Assembly: GCF_900119085.1 (NCBI RefSeq)
Contig: NZ_FPIQ01000006.1
Coordinates: 79,333 to 143,332, forward strand
Origin: Nitrosovibrio sp. Nv17
GTDB lineage: Bacteria > Pseudomonadota > Gammaproteobacteria > Burkholderiales > Nitrosomonadaceae
Reading direction: 5' to 3'
DNA length: 64,000 bases
This document shows positions 42,481 through 51,335 of this stretch, one piece after another. The position numbers were made by a program, and so were the translations under genes. The stretch's first letter is position 1; every line of letters begins with the position of its first letter. Below the pieces are notes generated by a model that did not search any database, was not told where the DNA came from, and saw nothing but the letters and a program-made list of their open reading frames with translations.

Positions 42481-43809
42481 GTGGAGCCGGGCGCCGGAGC
42501 GGCGGGTGCGCAGGCGGCGCTGCCCGCGACCCTCGAGGGCTGGCTCGCCTATCTCGAGCGGCTGCATCCCGCGGCCATCGACATGGGGCTGGCGCGCGTG
42601 GCGCGCGTCGGGGAGGCGCTGGGTCTGGCGCCCGCGTTCCCGATCGTCACCGTCGGCGGCACCAACGGCAAGGGGTCGGTGTGCGCCATGGCGGAGGCCA
42701 TCCTTGCCTGCGCCGGCTATCGCGTGGGCTGCTACACCTCGCCGCACCTCCTGCGCTACAACGAGCGCGTGCGCCTGGGCCGCCGCGAGGCGGACGACGC
42801 CGCGTTGTGCGGCGCGTTCGCTGCGGTGGAGGCGGCCCGCGTCCGCTGCGGCGTCACGCTGACCTACTTCGAATTCGGCACGCTCGCGGCGATGCGGCTG
42901 TTCGTCCAGGCCGGGGTCGAGGCCGCGATCCTGGAGGTGGGACTGGGCGGGCGGCTGGACGCCGTCAACCTGTTCGACGCCGACTGCGCGGTGCTGACCG
43001 GCATCGACTTCGACCACATGGACTATCTCGGCGATACCCGCGAGGCCATCGGCTTCGAGAAGGCGGGCATCTTCCGGCAGGGCCGCCCCGCCGTCTGCGC
43101 CGATCCGGACGCACCCGACAGCGTCCTGCGACATGCCGACAGCGTGGGTGCGAACCTGCTGCGCATCGGTGCCGAATTCGGCTACTCCGCCAATGCGGCC
43201 GACGCGGCGCTGTGGGACTACCGCGGGCCCGGCGGCGGCCGCCGCGCGCTCCCGCACCCGGCCCTGCGCGGCGCATGCCAGCTGCGCAACGCCAGCGCCT
43301 GCCTGGCGGCCCTCGGCAGCCTGCGCGAGCGCCTGCCGGTGACCATGGGCGACATACGCCGGGGCCTGATGGAGGCAGCGCTGCCGGGCCGGTTCCAGGT
43401 GTTGCCGGGCCGTCCGGCGACGATTCTCGACGTGGCGCACAATCCGGGCGCCGCCCGCGAGCTGGCGGACAATCTCGCCGGTATGGGAAGCTGCCGCAGG
43501 ACCTACGCCGTCTTCGCCATGCTGCGGGACAAGGACATCGAGGGCGTGGCGCGCGCCCTGGCGGACAGGGTGGACAGGTGGCTGATCGCCGGCACGTCCG
43601 CCCCGCGCGGCGCGACGGCGGATGAAGTGCGCCAGGCGCTGGCCGCCGCGGGGATAGGGAATCAGGACATCCTGCCGTTTCCCGATGTGGCTGCGGCCTA
43701 CGCCGCCGCCTGCGGCGAGGCCGGCGAAGGTGATAGAATCTGTGTATTCGGTTCGTTCCACACGGTGGCCGATGTCCTGCGCTGCCGGAACGCAGCCGGA
43801 TTCGGATAG
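42481..43809 (+). CDS. folC: bifunctional dihydrofolate synthase / folylpolyglutamate synthase
   Basis: A 442-residue Mur-type ligase that adds glutamate to dihydropteroate and folates. P-loop GGTNGKGS at residues 59-66, Mg/substrate loops SPHLLRYNERV and LEVGLGGRLDAVN, and the late DVAHNPGAA are intact. The GTG start at 42481 is preceded by GGAGG. It is followed 25 bp later by the SPOR gene. Confidence 0.94.
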   Translation: MEPGAGAAGAQAALPATLEGWLAYLERLHPAAIDMGLARVARVGEALGLAPAFPIVTVGGTNGKGSVCAMAEAILACAGYRVGCYTSPHLLRYNERVRLGRREADDAALCGAFAAVEAARVRCGVTLTYFEFGTLAAMRLFVQAGVEAAILEVGLGGRLDAVNLFDADCAVLTGIDFDHMDYLGDTREAIGFEKAGIFRQGRPAVCADPDAPDSVLRHADSVGANLLRIGAEFGYSANAADAALWDYRGPGGGRRALPHPALRGACQLRNASACLAALGSLRERLPVTMGDIRRGLMEAALPGRFQVLPGRPATILDVAHNPGAARELADNLAGMGSCRRTYAVFAMLRDKDIEGVARALADRVDRWLIAGTSAPRGATADEVRQALAAAGIGNQDILPFPDVAAAYAAACGEAGEGDRICVFGSFHTVADVLRCRNAAGFG

Positions 43810-43834
43810 CGATCGGGAGGATCGGCGGAGTCTC

Positions 43835-44425
43835 ATGGCGAAGGCTGTCAACGAGGAAGAGCTTCAACTGAGGAAGCGCGCGCGCCGGCGGCTGGTCGGC
43901 GCGGTGGCGCTGGTCCTCGTGGCGATCGTCATCCTGCCCATGATCCTGGACAACCAGCCGGCGCGGCGCAGCCAGGAGATCGACATCCGCATTCCTGCGG
44001 AAGACGCTGTGGAAGAGCTCCGTTCCAGCGTCGTTCCCGATGGCGGCGCCAATGCGCCGGAGACGGGGGAGGTCCGCGACGGCGAACAGGCGGCGGCTGC
44101 GCCCGCCGGGGCGCCCGTGGACGCTTCCCGTTCCAGGCCCCCGGCCACGGAGCGCAAGGCGCCGCCCGCCGCAGGGGCTGCTCCACCCGCCGCGGCCGGG
44201 GCATTCGTGGTGCAGCTGGGCGCTTTTTCCGATCCTGCCAAGGCCCGGCAGCAACAGCAGAAACTGGCGGCCGGCGGCCACAAGGTGTACACCGAGACGT
44301 TCCAGGGCGGAAAAGGCGAGATGACGCGCGTGCGCGCCGGCCCGTTCCCGACGCGGGAGGAGGCGGAGGGCGTGCGCGAGAAGCTGAAGAAGCTCGGGCT
44401 GGACGGGGTCGTCACGGAGAAATAG
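43835..44425 (+). CDS. SPOR-domain cell-division protein, DedD-like
   Basis: A 196-residue protein: cytosolic N-terminus, one membrane segment (LVGAVALVLVAIVILPMIL, about residues 18-36), a Pro/Ala-rich linker and a C-terminal SPOR domain (about 120-196, FVVQLGAFSDPAKARQQQQKLAAGGHKVYTET and RVRAGPFPTREEAEGVREKLKKLG). SPOR domains bind denuded septal peptidoglycan. Lies between folC and cvpA as dedD does in related genomes. ATG 43835 has GGAG upstream. Confidence 0.87.
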   Translation: MAKAVNEEELQLRKRARRRLVGAVALVLVAIVILPMILDNQPARRSQEIDIRIPAEDAVEELRSSVVPDGGANAPETGEVRDGEQAAAAPAGAPVDASRSRPPATERKAPPAAGAAPPAAAGAFVVQLGAFSDPAKARQQQQKLAAGGHKVYTETFQGGKGEMTRVRAGPFPTREEAEGVREKLKKLGLDGVVTEK

Positions 44426-44436
44426 TTCGCGCACCG

Positions 44437-44991
44437 ATGGATTCGCTGCCCCTGACGCTTTTCGATTACGCCGTGCTGGCCGTACTGGCCGTGTCCATCC
44501 TGCTCAGCATGATGCGCGGCGTGGTGCGCGAGCTGCTCTCGCTGGCGGGCTGGGTGATCGCATTCATGGTGGCGAACGCGTTCGCGGCCGGGCTTGCGCC
44601 CCTGCTGCCCGCTGCCGTCACCGGCGAGTCGGTGCGCCTGATGCTGGCGTTCGCCGCGCTGTTCCTGTCGGTGCTGCTGGCGACGGGGCTGGCCGCCATG
44701 CTGGTGTCGGCCCTGGTGAAGACCGCGGGCCTGGGTTTTGCGGATCGTTTCTTCGGCTTCCTGTTCGGCGCCTTGCGCGGCTTCCTGCTGGTGCTGCTGC
44801 TGGTGCTGGCGGCGGGCCTGACCGCCCTGCCGCAGGAGCCGTTCTGGCAGAAGGCCCTGCTGAGCAAGCCACTGGAGGCGGCGGCGCTGATGGCCATGCC
44901 CTGGCTGCCGCAGGATCTCTCGCGGCGCATCAGCTACGTCCGGCTGGATCAGGCCGGATATGGGCAACACACGGTGAGCGTGCAGGTATAA
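44437..44991 (+). CDS. cvpA: CvpA family membrane protein
   Basis: A 184-residue inner-membrane protein with four hydrophobic segments ([43 protein letters not shown]... [27 protein letters not shown]... [24 protein letters not shown]) and the conserved GVVRELLSL and GALRG. CvpA is needed for colicin V export and envelope stress tolerance; it usually precedes purF, as here. Confidence 0.92.
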   Translation: MDSLPLTLFDYAVLAVLAVSILLSMMRGVVRELLSLAGWVIAFMVANAFAAGLAPLLPAAVTGESVRLMLAFAALFLSVLLATGLAAMLVSALVKTAGLGFADRFFGFLFGALRGFLLVLLLVLAAGLTALPQEPFWQKALLSKPLEAAALMAMPWLPQDLSRRISYVRLDQAGYGQHTVSVQV

Positions 44992-45076
44992 TCGGCATCC
45001 GTGGCGGCGCGCGGGCGGGAACATCCATTCGCTGGTGCCGGTACGGCGTCAATCGAATCTATTGCGGAGCACGACC

Positions 45077-46597
45077 ATGTGCGGAATCCTGGGCCTGGTG
45101 GCACATACTCCCGTCAACCAGCTGTTGTACGACGGCCTGCTGGTGCTCCAGCATCGCGGACAGGACGCAGCCGGCATCGTGACCGCGCAGGAAAGCACGT
45201 TCCACATGCACAAGGCCAATGGCATGGTGCGGGACGTCTTCCGCACCCGCAACATGCGTGCGCTGGCGGGAAACATGGGCATCGCCCACGTGCGGTATCC
45301 CACGGCGGGCTCCTCCGAATCGCCCGCCGAGGCGCAGCCGTTCTACGTCAACTCCCCCTTCGGCATCGTGCTCGGCCACAACGGCAACCTGACGAACGCA
45401 GCACAGCTCAGCCAGGAGCTGTTCCGCGAGGATCTGCGCCACGTCAACACCAACTCGGACTCGGAGGTGCTGCTGAACGTGCTGGCGCACGAGCTCCAGC
45501 AAGGCACCCGAAGCTGTCATCTCGACCCGGCCGCGATCTTCGCCGCCGTTTCGGGCGTGCACCGGCGCTGCCAGGGCGCGTACGCGGTGGTGGCGATGAT
45601 CGCCGGCCACGGGCTTCTGGCCTTCCGCGATCCGCATGGCATCCGCCCGCTGGTGTTCGGCAGCGCGGACACGGAGCACGGAACGGAGTACCTGGTGGCG
45701 TCCGAGAGCGTGGCACTGGACACACTGGGGTTCAGGCTGGTGCGCGACGTCGCGCCGGGAGAGGCGATCTTCATCGACGCGGATGGAAACTTCTACAGCA
45801 GGCAGTGCGCGGAACGTCCCACGCGCAATCCCTGCATCTTCGAGTACGTCTACCTGGCGCGCCCCGACTCGGTGATGGACGGCATTTCGGTGTACGAGGC
45901 ACGGCTCAACATGGGCGAGAGCCTGGCCGACAAGATCGCCCGCACCATGCGCCACCTGGACATCGACGTGGTCATCCCGATCCCCGACTCCAGCCGCCCG
46001 AGCGCGCTGCAGCTGGCCAACCGCCTGGGCGTGAGCTTCCGCGAGGGCTTCGTCAAGAACCGCTATATCGGCCGCACCTTCATCATGCCGGGGCAGCAGC
46101 AGCGACGCAAGTCGGTGCGCCAGAAGCTCAATGCCATCCGCGTCGAGTTCAGCGGCAAGAACGTGCTGCTGGTGGACGACTCCATCGTGCGTGGCACCAC
46201 CAGCCGCGAGATCGTGCAGATGGCCCAGGGCGCGGGCGCGCACAAGGTGTACTTCGCCTCGGCCGCGCCGCCGGTGCGCTTCCCCAACGTCTACGGCATC
46301 GACATGCCGACCCGCAACGAACTCATCGCCACCGGCCGCGACGACGACGAGATCCGCCGCGAGATCGGCGCCGACCACCTCGTGTATCAGGAGCTCGACG
46401 CCCTCCTGGCGAGCGTGTCCCACGTCAATCCCGCCGTCAGGCGCTACGAGACCTCCTGCTTCGACGGGCGCTACATTGCCGGCGACGTCACGGAGGAGTA
46501 CCTCGCAGTGATAGAGGCCCAGCGCAACGGCGGCGATCCGCCGCCGCGCACCGGATCGAGCACGCAGCTGGATCTGAACCTGGCCGCGGCGGACTGA
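45077..46597 (+). CDS. purF: amidophosphoribosyltransferase
   Basis: A 506-residue enzyme that makes phosphoribosylamine from PRPP and glutamine, the first step of purine synthesis. Met-Cys start (MCGILG) exposes the N-terminal Cys nucleophile with no propeptide. The glutaminase region has HNGNL and NSDSEVLL; the PRPP site is [13 protein letters not shown] (about residues 362-374). GGAG lies 7 bases before the ATG. The metZ gene follows across a 189-bp regulatory gap. Confidence 0.96.
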   Translation: MCGILGLVAHTPVNQLLYDGLLVLQHRGQDAAGIVTAQESTFHMHKANGMVRDVFRTRNMRALAGNMGIAHVRYPTAGSSESPAEAQPFYVNSPFGIVLGHNGNLTNAAQLSQELFREDLRHVNTNSDSEVLLNVLAHELQQGTRSCHLDPAAIFAAVSGVHRRCQGAYAVVAMIAGHGLLAFRDPHGIRPLVFGSADTEHGTEYLVASESVALDTLGFRLVRDVAPGEAIFIDADGNFYSRQCAERPTRNPCIFEYVYLARPDSVMDGISVYEARLNMGESLADKIARTMRHLDIDVVIPIPDSSRPSALQLANRLGVSFREGFVKNRYIGRTFIMPGQQQRRKSVRQKLNAIRVEFSGKNVLLVDDSIVRGTTSREIVQMAQGAGAHKVYFASAAPPVRFPNVYGIDMPTRNELIATGRDDDEIRREIGADHLVYQELDALLASVSHVNPAVRRYETSCFDGRYIAGDVTEEYLAVIEAQRNGGDPPPRTGSSTQLDLNLAAAD

Positions 46598-46674
46598 CCG
46601 GAGCGGAAGCGATGCCTCATGAGCGGCGGTCGTTTGACAAACGACCCGGGCGGGCGTAGCGTAGCAGCGTGGAG

Positions 46675-46733
46675 GACGCGCCGATTTGAGGTTCAGCTTG
46701 CGGGCGCGCTACAAATTCGGCTAAAGCGGTGGA
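46675..46733 (+). promoter_or_regulatory. SAM-II-like riboswitch before metZ
   Basis: CGCGCC (46677-46682) pairs with GGCGCG (46703-46708), the loop has CGATTTGA and CTTGCG, and a pseudoknot can form between CCGATTTG (46681-46688) and CAAATTCGG (46712-46720), followed by GCTAAAG. These match the SAM-II (SAM-alpha) layout: GAUUU after the first stem strand, UUGC, then AAA and GCUAAA. A short ACCCG/CGGGT hairpin with a T run (46733-46765) follows and could be the expression platform. S-adenosylmethionine would switch metZ off. Confidence 0.75.
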
Positions 46734-46786
46734 CCCGTTTTGGCGGAGCGCTGAGCGGGTTTTTTGTTTGGGATAAGGGAGGAGGC

Positions 46787-47968
46787 ATGTCCGACGATCT
46801 GGAACTGGAGACGCTGGCGCTGCACACGGGTATCCACCGCAGCCAGTTCAACGAGCACTCCGAGGCGCTGTACCTGACCTCGAGCTTCGTGTTCGACAGC
46901 GCCGCCCAGGCCGCGGCACGGTTCTCCGGCGCGGAACCGGGCAACATCTACTCGCGCTTCACCAATCCCACGGTCAAGGCATTCGAGGAGCGGCTCGCCG
47001 CGCTCGAGGGTGCGCAGGCATGCGTGGCGACGTCTTCCGGCATGTCCGCGATCCTGGCCTGCGTGATGGGGCTGCTCTCGGCGGGAGACCACGTGGTCGC
47101 CTCGCGCAGCCTGTTCGGGGCTACGGTGAGCCTGTTCAACAACATCCTCAGCCGCTTCGCCATCGAGACCACGTTCGTCTCCGCCACCGATCCGGCGGCC
47201 TGGGAGGCGGCACTCCGGCCCAATACCCGCCTGCTGTTCCTGGAAACGCCCTCCAACCCGCTCACCGAGGTGGCTGACATCGCCGCGCTCGCGGCGGTGG
47301 CGAAGAAGGCCGGCGCCTGGCTGGCGGTGGACAACTGCTTCTGCTCTCCGGCCCTGCAGCGGCCGCTGGAGCTGGGGGCGGACCTGGTGATCCACTCCGC
47401 CACCAAGTACCTGGAGGGACAGGGCAGGGTGCTGGGCGGTGCGGTGCTGGGCAACCGCGAGCTGGTGATGGAGCGCGGCGTGTTCGGCTTCCTGCGCACC
47501 GCCGGGCCGAGCCTGAGTCCCTTCAACGCTTGGATCATCATGAAGGGCATGGAGACCCTGAAGATCCGCATGGACGCCCACTGCGCCAACGCGCTGGAGA
47601 TCGCGCGCTGGCTGGAGGCGCAACCGGGGGTGGCGCGGGTGCACTACCCCGGCCTGCCTTCGCACCCGCAGCACGCGCTCGCCATGCGCCAGCAGCGGGC
47701 GGGCGGCGGCATCGTCTCGTTCGAGCTCGAGGGCGGCCGGGAGGCGGCGTGGCGGGTGGTCGACTCGGTGCGCATGATCTCCATCACCGCCAACCTGGGC
47801 GACGCCAAGAGCACCCTCACGCACCCCGCGACCACCACCCATGGGCGCATCAGCCAGGAGAGCCGCGATGCCGCGGGCATCACCGAGGGCCTGCTGCGCA
47901 TCGCCGTGGGGCTGGAGGCGGCCAGGGACCTCAAGGCCGATCTGGCGCGGGGGCTGCGCCGCTCCTAG
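46787..47968 (+). CDS. metZ: O-succinylhomoserine sulfhydrylase
   Basis: A 393-residue PLP enzyme making homocysteine. The PLP lysine is Lys207 in HSATKYLEGQG; YSRFTNPT, SSGMSAI, ETPSNP and STLTHPATTTH are typical. Shorter than MetY and in the usual betaproteobacterial position after purF, so MetZ is preferred over MetY/MetB. AGGGAGGAGG lies before the ATG. A SAM-II-like riboswitch precedes it, separating it from the purF transcript. It is the second sulfhydrylase in the window; the other is metY. Confidence 0.9.
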   Translation: MSDDLELETLALHTGIHRSQFNEHSEALYLTSSFVFDSAAQAAARFSGAEPGNIYSRFTNPTVKAFEERLAALEGAQACVATSSGMSAILACVMGLLSAGDHVVASRSLFGATVSLFNNILSRFAIETTFVSATDPAAWEAALRPNTRLLFLETPSNPLTEVADIAALAAVAKKAGAWLAVDNCFCSPALQRPLELGADLVIHSATKYLEGQGRVLGGAVLGNRELVMERGVFGFLRTAGPSLSPFNAWIIMKGMETLKIRMDAHCANALEIARWLEAQPGVARVHYPGLPSHPQHALAMRQQRAGGGIVSFELEGGREAAWRVVDSVRMISITANLGDAKSTLTHPATTTHGRISQESRDAAGITEGLLRIAVGLEAARDLKADLARGLRRS

Positions 47969-48023
47969 CCTCCGCGGGCAACCGCCCGCCGTGCAGGAGG
48001 ATGTACGATGTCTCTTGCGCATC

Positions 48024-48052
48024 TTGCGCGGCCTGGCGTGTATGGTAATAAT
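48024..48052 (+). promoter_or_regulatory. probable promoter for the 48163 gene
   Basis: TTGCGC at 48024-48029, 17 bases, AATAAT at 48047-48052. Confidence 0.4.
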
Positions 48053-48162
48053 AGGCCACGCTGTTGCATGCGTGTCCGGCCCGCATCCCCAAACCGGTAC
48101 GGCATGAGCGCATGCCTCGCACGTCCCCGCCATACCCTTCAATCCATCCAGAGGAGATCATC

Positions 48163-48405
48163 ATGCCCGGCAAGCCATCCGGCGTTCCCGCCGAAGAAAA
48201 CGGGAAAACCAGAAAGAAAGGGAAGGCCGCCCCCGTGGGGCAGGGGCTGCCGGAGCGCCGCAGCGGGCACCAGGCGATCTCCACCGCCTCCTACTACCAG
48301 GAGGAGCGCCGCGGGCGGGGGCAGGACTGGCGGGCGGCCCCGGCTGCGGACGAGGCTGCCGCCGATGGCGAGGCCCCGTACATCGTGGATGACGACGTGG
48401 CCTGA
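48163..48405 (+). CDS. small hydrophilic protein of unknown function
   Basis: An 80-residue, strongly charged protein (MPGKPSGVPAEENGKTRKKGKAAPVGQGLPERR...SYYQEERRGRGQDW...YIVDDDVA). Basic N-terminal half, acidic end, no hydrophobic core, so probably disordered. GAGGAG lies 6 bases before the ATG at 48163 and the same GGAGATCATC-type leader precedes the next gene. No family recognised. Related small DUF-like proteins are common in stress clusters. Confidence 0.55.
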   Translation: MPGKPSGVPAEENGKTRKKGKAAPVGQGLPERRSGHQAISTASYYQEERRGRGQDWRAAPAADEAAADGEAPYIVDDDVA

Positions 48406-48536
48406 CCGAAGCCGATACCGGACAGCGGATTCGGGCAGCAGATTCGGCGGCGGATTCGCGCCCAGGGAAGAACCTCCCGCACCATGGAACGGTTCTTCCG
48501 TCCGGAACACTCTTTGACATCGAAAAGGAGATCATC

Positions 48537-49016
48537 ATGTCCCTGAGCATCATTTCCCCGTCGTTCGCGCATGAAGGCGAGATCCCCGAGCGGCACACCT
48601 GCGAGGGCCGCGACCTCTCGCCCGAGCTGTCATGGGCGGGCGTGCCCGGCACCGCGAAGAGCCTGGTGCTGATCGTGGACGACCCGGATGCGCCCGATCC
48701 GGATGCGCCGCAGCGCACCTGGGTGCACTGGGTGCTGTACAATATTCCGCCCGACACCGTCGGGCTGGCGGAGGGCGTGGCGACGAAGGACCTGCCGCAG
48801 GGCACGCTGGAAGGGCTGAACGACTGGGAGCGCACCGGCTACGGCGGGCCGTGCCCGCCGATCGGGCGGCACCGCTACTTCCACAAGCTCTACGCGCTGG
48901 ATACCGTGCTGCCGGATCTGGCCCATCCCGCCAAGGCGGTGCTGGAGCAGGCGCTCGAGGGGCACGTCATCGCCCGCGCCGAACTGGTCGGACTGTACCG
49001 GAAGCTCCGCGGCTGA
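48537..49016 (+). CDS. YbhB/YbcL family Raf-kinase-inhibitor-like (PEBP) protein
   Basis: A 159-residue phosphatidylethanolamine-binding-protein fold. Hallmarks are the DDPDAPD anion-pocket loop, WVHWVLYNIPP, and the GPCPP...HRYFHKLYAL motif. Bacterial members are cytosolic or periplasmic with unclear role. AAAAGGAG lies before the ATG at 48537. Converges on the EF-hand membrane protein gene. Confidence 0.9.
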   Translation: MSLSIISPSFAHEGEIPERHTCEGRDLSPELSWAGVPGTAKSLVLIVDDPDAPDPDAPQRTWVHWVLYNIPPDTVGLAEGVATKDLPQGTLEGLNDWERTGYGGPCPPIGRHRYFHKLYALDTVLPDLAHPAKAVLEQALEGHVIARAELVGLYRKLRG

Positions 49017-49033
49017 CCCGTACGGCCTGCCGT

Positions 49034-51205
49034 CTAGGGCGATGGGGGCGCGGGAGGAACGTCGGTGGGGGAAACGCCGCCGAGCGCGCCCATGTACCAC
49101 ATTCCGGCCACGATGCCGATGCCGATGGCGATCACCAGGTAGAGCCATACCGGCGTGCGATCGGCGTACGGATCCGCCAGGGAGCGGCGCGCCCCCTGAG
49201 GCAGGCGGGCGAGCTGGGTCAGCGAGGTGCCGAAGGGGATGTTGATGCGGGCGCGGGTGTTGATCGCCCAGCCGTTCGCGTCGAGCACCGGCCCGAGGTT
49301 GCGCTGCTTCAGCTTGAACCAGGCGACGAGGATCGCCGGGCCCGACACCAGCAGGAGCAGGCCGAGGATGGCCAGCGGTATCTGCCAGAACTTCAGGCCC
49401 AGGATGCCGCTCACCAGCGAGGCGAGGACGCCGCCGATGGCGCCGAGCGCCAGCCCGATCGCCGCGAAGATGCCCGCGAACTTGCCCACGTCGAAGGGAG
49501 GCCGAGGGGGAGGCGGGGGCGTGCCCGCCGCGACCGGCGTGCCGGCCTGCACCGCCGCGGTGACCAGCTTTTCGTCCGCCGCCGCGGCCCTCGACGAGGC
49601 GAACTTGCGCAGCTGTTCGCCGATGAACCGGGCCAGCTTCTTGTAGGGTGACCAGAACGCCTGCCGCACGCTGATGGGGTGGTCGACGATGCGCACGATG
49701 GTCGCATCCCAGTCCCGGCCCTTGCGGTCGTAGAACAGGCCGTTGCGCCCTGCCACCAGAAAATCGGAGTCGCCGGCGGTGAAGGCGGCGGCGATGTTCA
49801 TCTTTTCCGCGCCGCCGTCGCGCACGCATTCGCAGTAGGCGAGGTAGAGGCCGCTGCCGTTGGCGAATTCCGCATGCTTGTCGACGTCCTCCACCTTGAC
49901 GCACAGATCGCAGGCGCGTCCGTCGAGGTACAGCGTGCCCAGCTGGAAGATCGCCTTTTCCGTGCCGGTATAGAAGTGGCGGAATGCGACGAAATTGTTC
50001 GTCAGGCGGTGCAGGTCGCGGGCGTAGCGCAGCAGCTTCTCCACCGAGCGGATGCCGCTGATCTCGGCTGCCACCTCCCGGTCGCGTTCCAGCAGGGCAT
50101 CGATCGCCGCCTGGTGGCCGCCGGCCGAGATTTCATGCAGGCGCTCCCGGCCGAGCGCTTCCGTCCGGCAGGCCGGTTTCGACGCCTGCCAGGCGTCGAA
50201 CGCGGCGAAGCGCGCCTCGAGCGCGGCCCATTCCCCGGCGGCGAGGCTGTCCTGGCTGCCCAGCAGCGGCACGACCACCTGTTCCCGCAGCGCCGCCACC
50301 TGGCTGCGCCAGGCGGGATTCACGCCCTCGGCCAGGGGCAGGGGCTTGCCGGGGGCCACCATCGCCAGCGGGAAATTGGCGATGTCGGCGTGCTGCGCCG
50401 ACAGGGGTTGCGCGGCGATGCGCTGGTAGTCCTCCTCCGAGCGGCTGAGCGGCGCGGCTGCCCGGGGATCGTAGGCCGCGAGGTGGCAGCGCGTGAAGTA
50501 GTCGTCGACCTTGTCGCGGACGGCGTGGAAGGCATCGGCCGCAGCCTGGGTGTGCTCGCCGAGCAGGCGGATGCCGGCGTCGGCGTCGCCGCTCGCCTGC
50601 CACTCCAGCCAGGCGGCGGCTTCCGCGAAGAATCCGTCGGAGAGCGCCTGGTCGATGCCCGCCTCGCCGCTCAGGTCGGGAACCGAACCGTGCGAGGCGA
50701 TGATGTCCTCGATGGTCCGGCGCAATTCCGGATCCTCGATGGCGGTGGGATGGATGACGCCGTCGCCGTTGAACTCGAGTCCCGCGATGAAGGCCTCGAT
50801 GCCCGTGATATCGGCCAGTGAGATTTCGGTGGCGTCGGCTTTGCCCAGGCAGCCGAGGATGTAGCGCGCCGATTCGATCACCTGCCGGCCTTCCTCGCTG
50901 CCGTCGTCGATATCGGCCAGGGCAAGGCCGTCCGAGCCCCGGGTCAGCAGGCCGGCATCCTTGAGCAGGCCCGCGGCCCAAGCGATGGCAGCGAGCACCT
51001 CGTTTGCGTGCACGCGCCCATCCGCGTCCTGGTCGATGAGATCCAGCGTGGCGCTGTCGAACTCGATGCCGCGCGTCGGGCAGCTCAGCGCGACCCACAG
51101 CTTCTGGTCCAGTTCCTTCAGGGCCAGCAGATCCGCGCCGGTGTCGATCTGCGCCTGGTCGAAGCCGCCCGCGCGGAAAAATTGCCATGTATGCGTGGAT
51201 GCCAT
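49034..51205 (-). CDS. EF-hand-containing membrane protein of unknown function
   Basis: A 723-residue protein. An EF-hand loop with canonical Dx DxDG spacing is at LIDQDADGRVHANEV (about residues 56-70), and a second weaker one at EFNGDGVIHPTAIED (about 143-157), both followed by helices. The long middle is soluble and partly helical (DYQRIAAQPLSAQHADIANF). The C-terminal third has three hydrophobic segments (IFAAIGLALGAIGGVLASLVSGILGL, IPLAILGLLLLVSGPAILVAWF, VWLYLVIAIGIGIVAGMWYMG), then a Pro-rich tail. I know no characterised homologue; calcium-responsive membrane function is inference. Confidence 0.78.
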   Translation of the reverse strand: MASTHTWQFFRAGGFDQAQIDTGADLLALKELDQKLWVALSCPTRGIEFDSATLDLIDQDADGRVHANEVLAAIAWAAGLLKDAGLLTRGSDGLALADIDDGSEEGRQVIESARYILGCLGKADATEISLADITGIEAFIAGLEFNGDGVIHPTAIEDPELRRTIEDIIASHGSVPDLSGEAGIDQALSDGFFAEAAAWLEWQASGDADAGIRLLGEHTQAAADAFHAVRDKVDDYFTRCHLAAYDPRAAAPLSRSEEDYQRIAAQPLSAQHADIANFPLAMVAPGKPLPLAEGVNPAWRSQVAALREQVVVPLLGSQDSLAAGEWAALEARFAAFDAWQASKPACRTEALGRERLHEISAGGHQAAIDALLERDREVAAEISGIRSVEKLLRYARDLHRLTNNFVAFRHFYTGTEKAIFQLGTLYLDGRACDLCVKVEDVDKHAEFANGSGLYLAYCECVRDGGAEKMNIAAAFTAGDSDFLVAGRNGLFYDRKGRDWDATIVRIVDHPISVRQAFWSPYKKLARFIGEQLRKFASSRAAAADEKLVTAAVQAGTPVAAGTPPPPPRPPFDVGKFAGIFAAIGLALGAIGGVLASLVSGILGLKFWQIPLAILGLLLLVSGPAILVAWFKLKQRNLGPVLDANGWAINTRARINIPFGTSLTQLARLPQGARRSLADPYADRTPVWLYLVIAIGIGIVAGMWYMGALGGVSPTDVPPAPPSP

Positions 51206-51335
51206 GATCTTCCTTGTCTCTCGTGGTGGTGGGCGGGATCGGGCCGATGGCCAGGCCGCGGCGGGCGGGCCGCCTAGCTGCTTATAACGGTAAAATCCGG
51301 ATATTGCAAGAATGTCGTGGGGGGGGGGTGCTGCG

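Noticed and set aside
46733..46765. Strong terminator after the metZ riboswitch
   Set aside because: The stem is only five base pairs with a long loop; listed within the riboswitch entry as a possible platform, not as a separate terminator.
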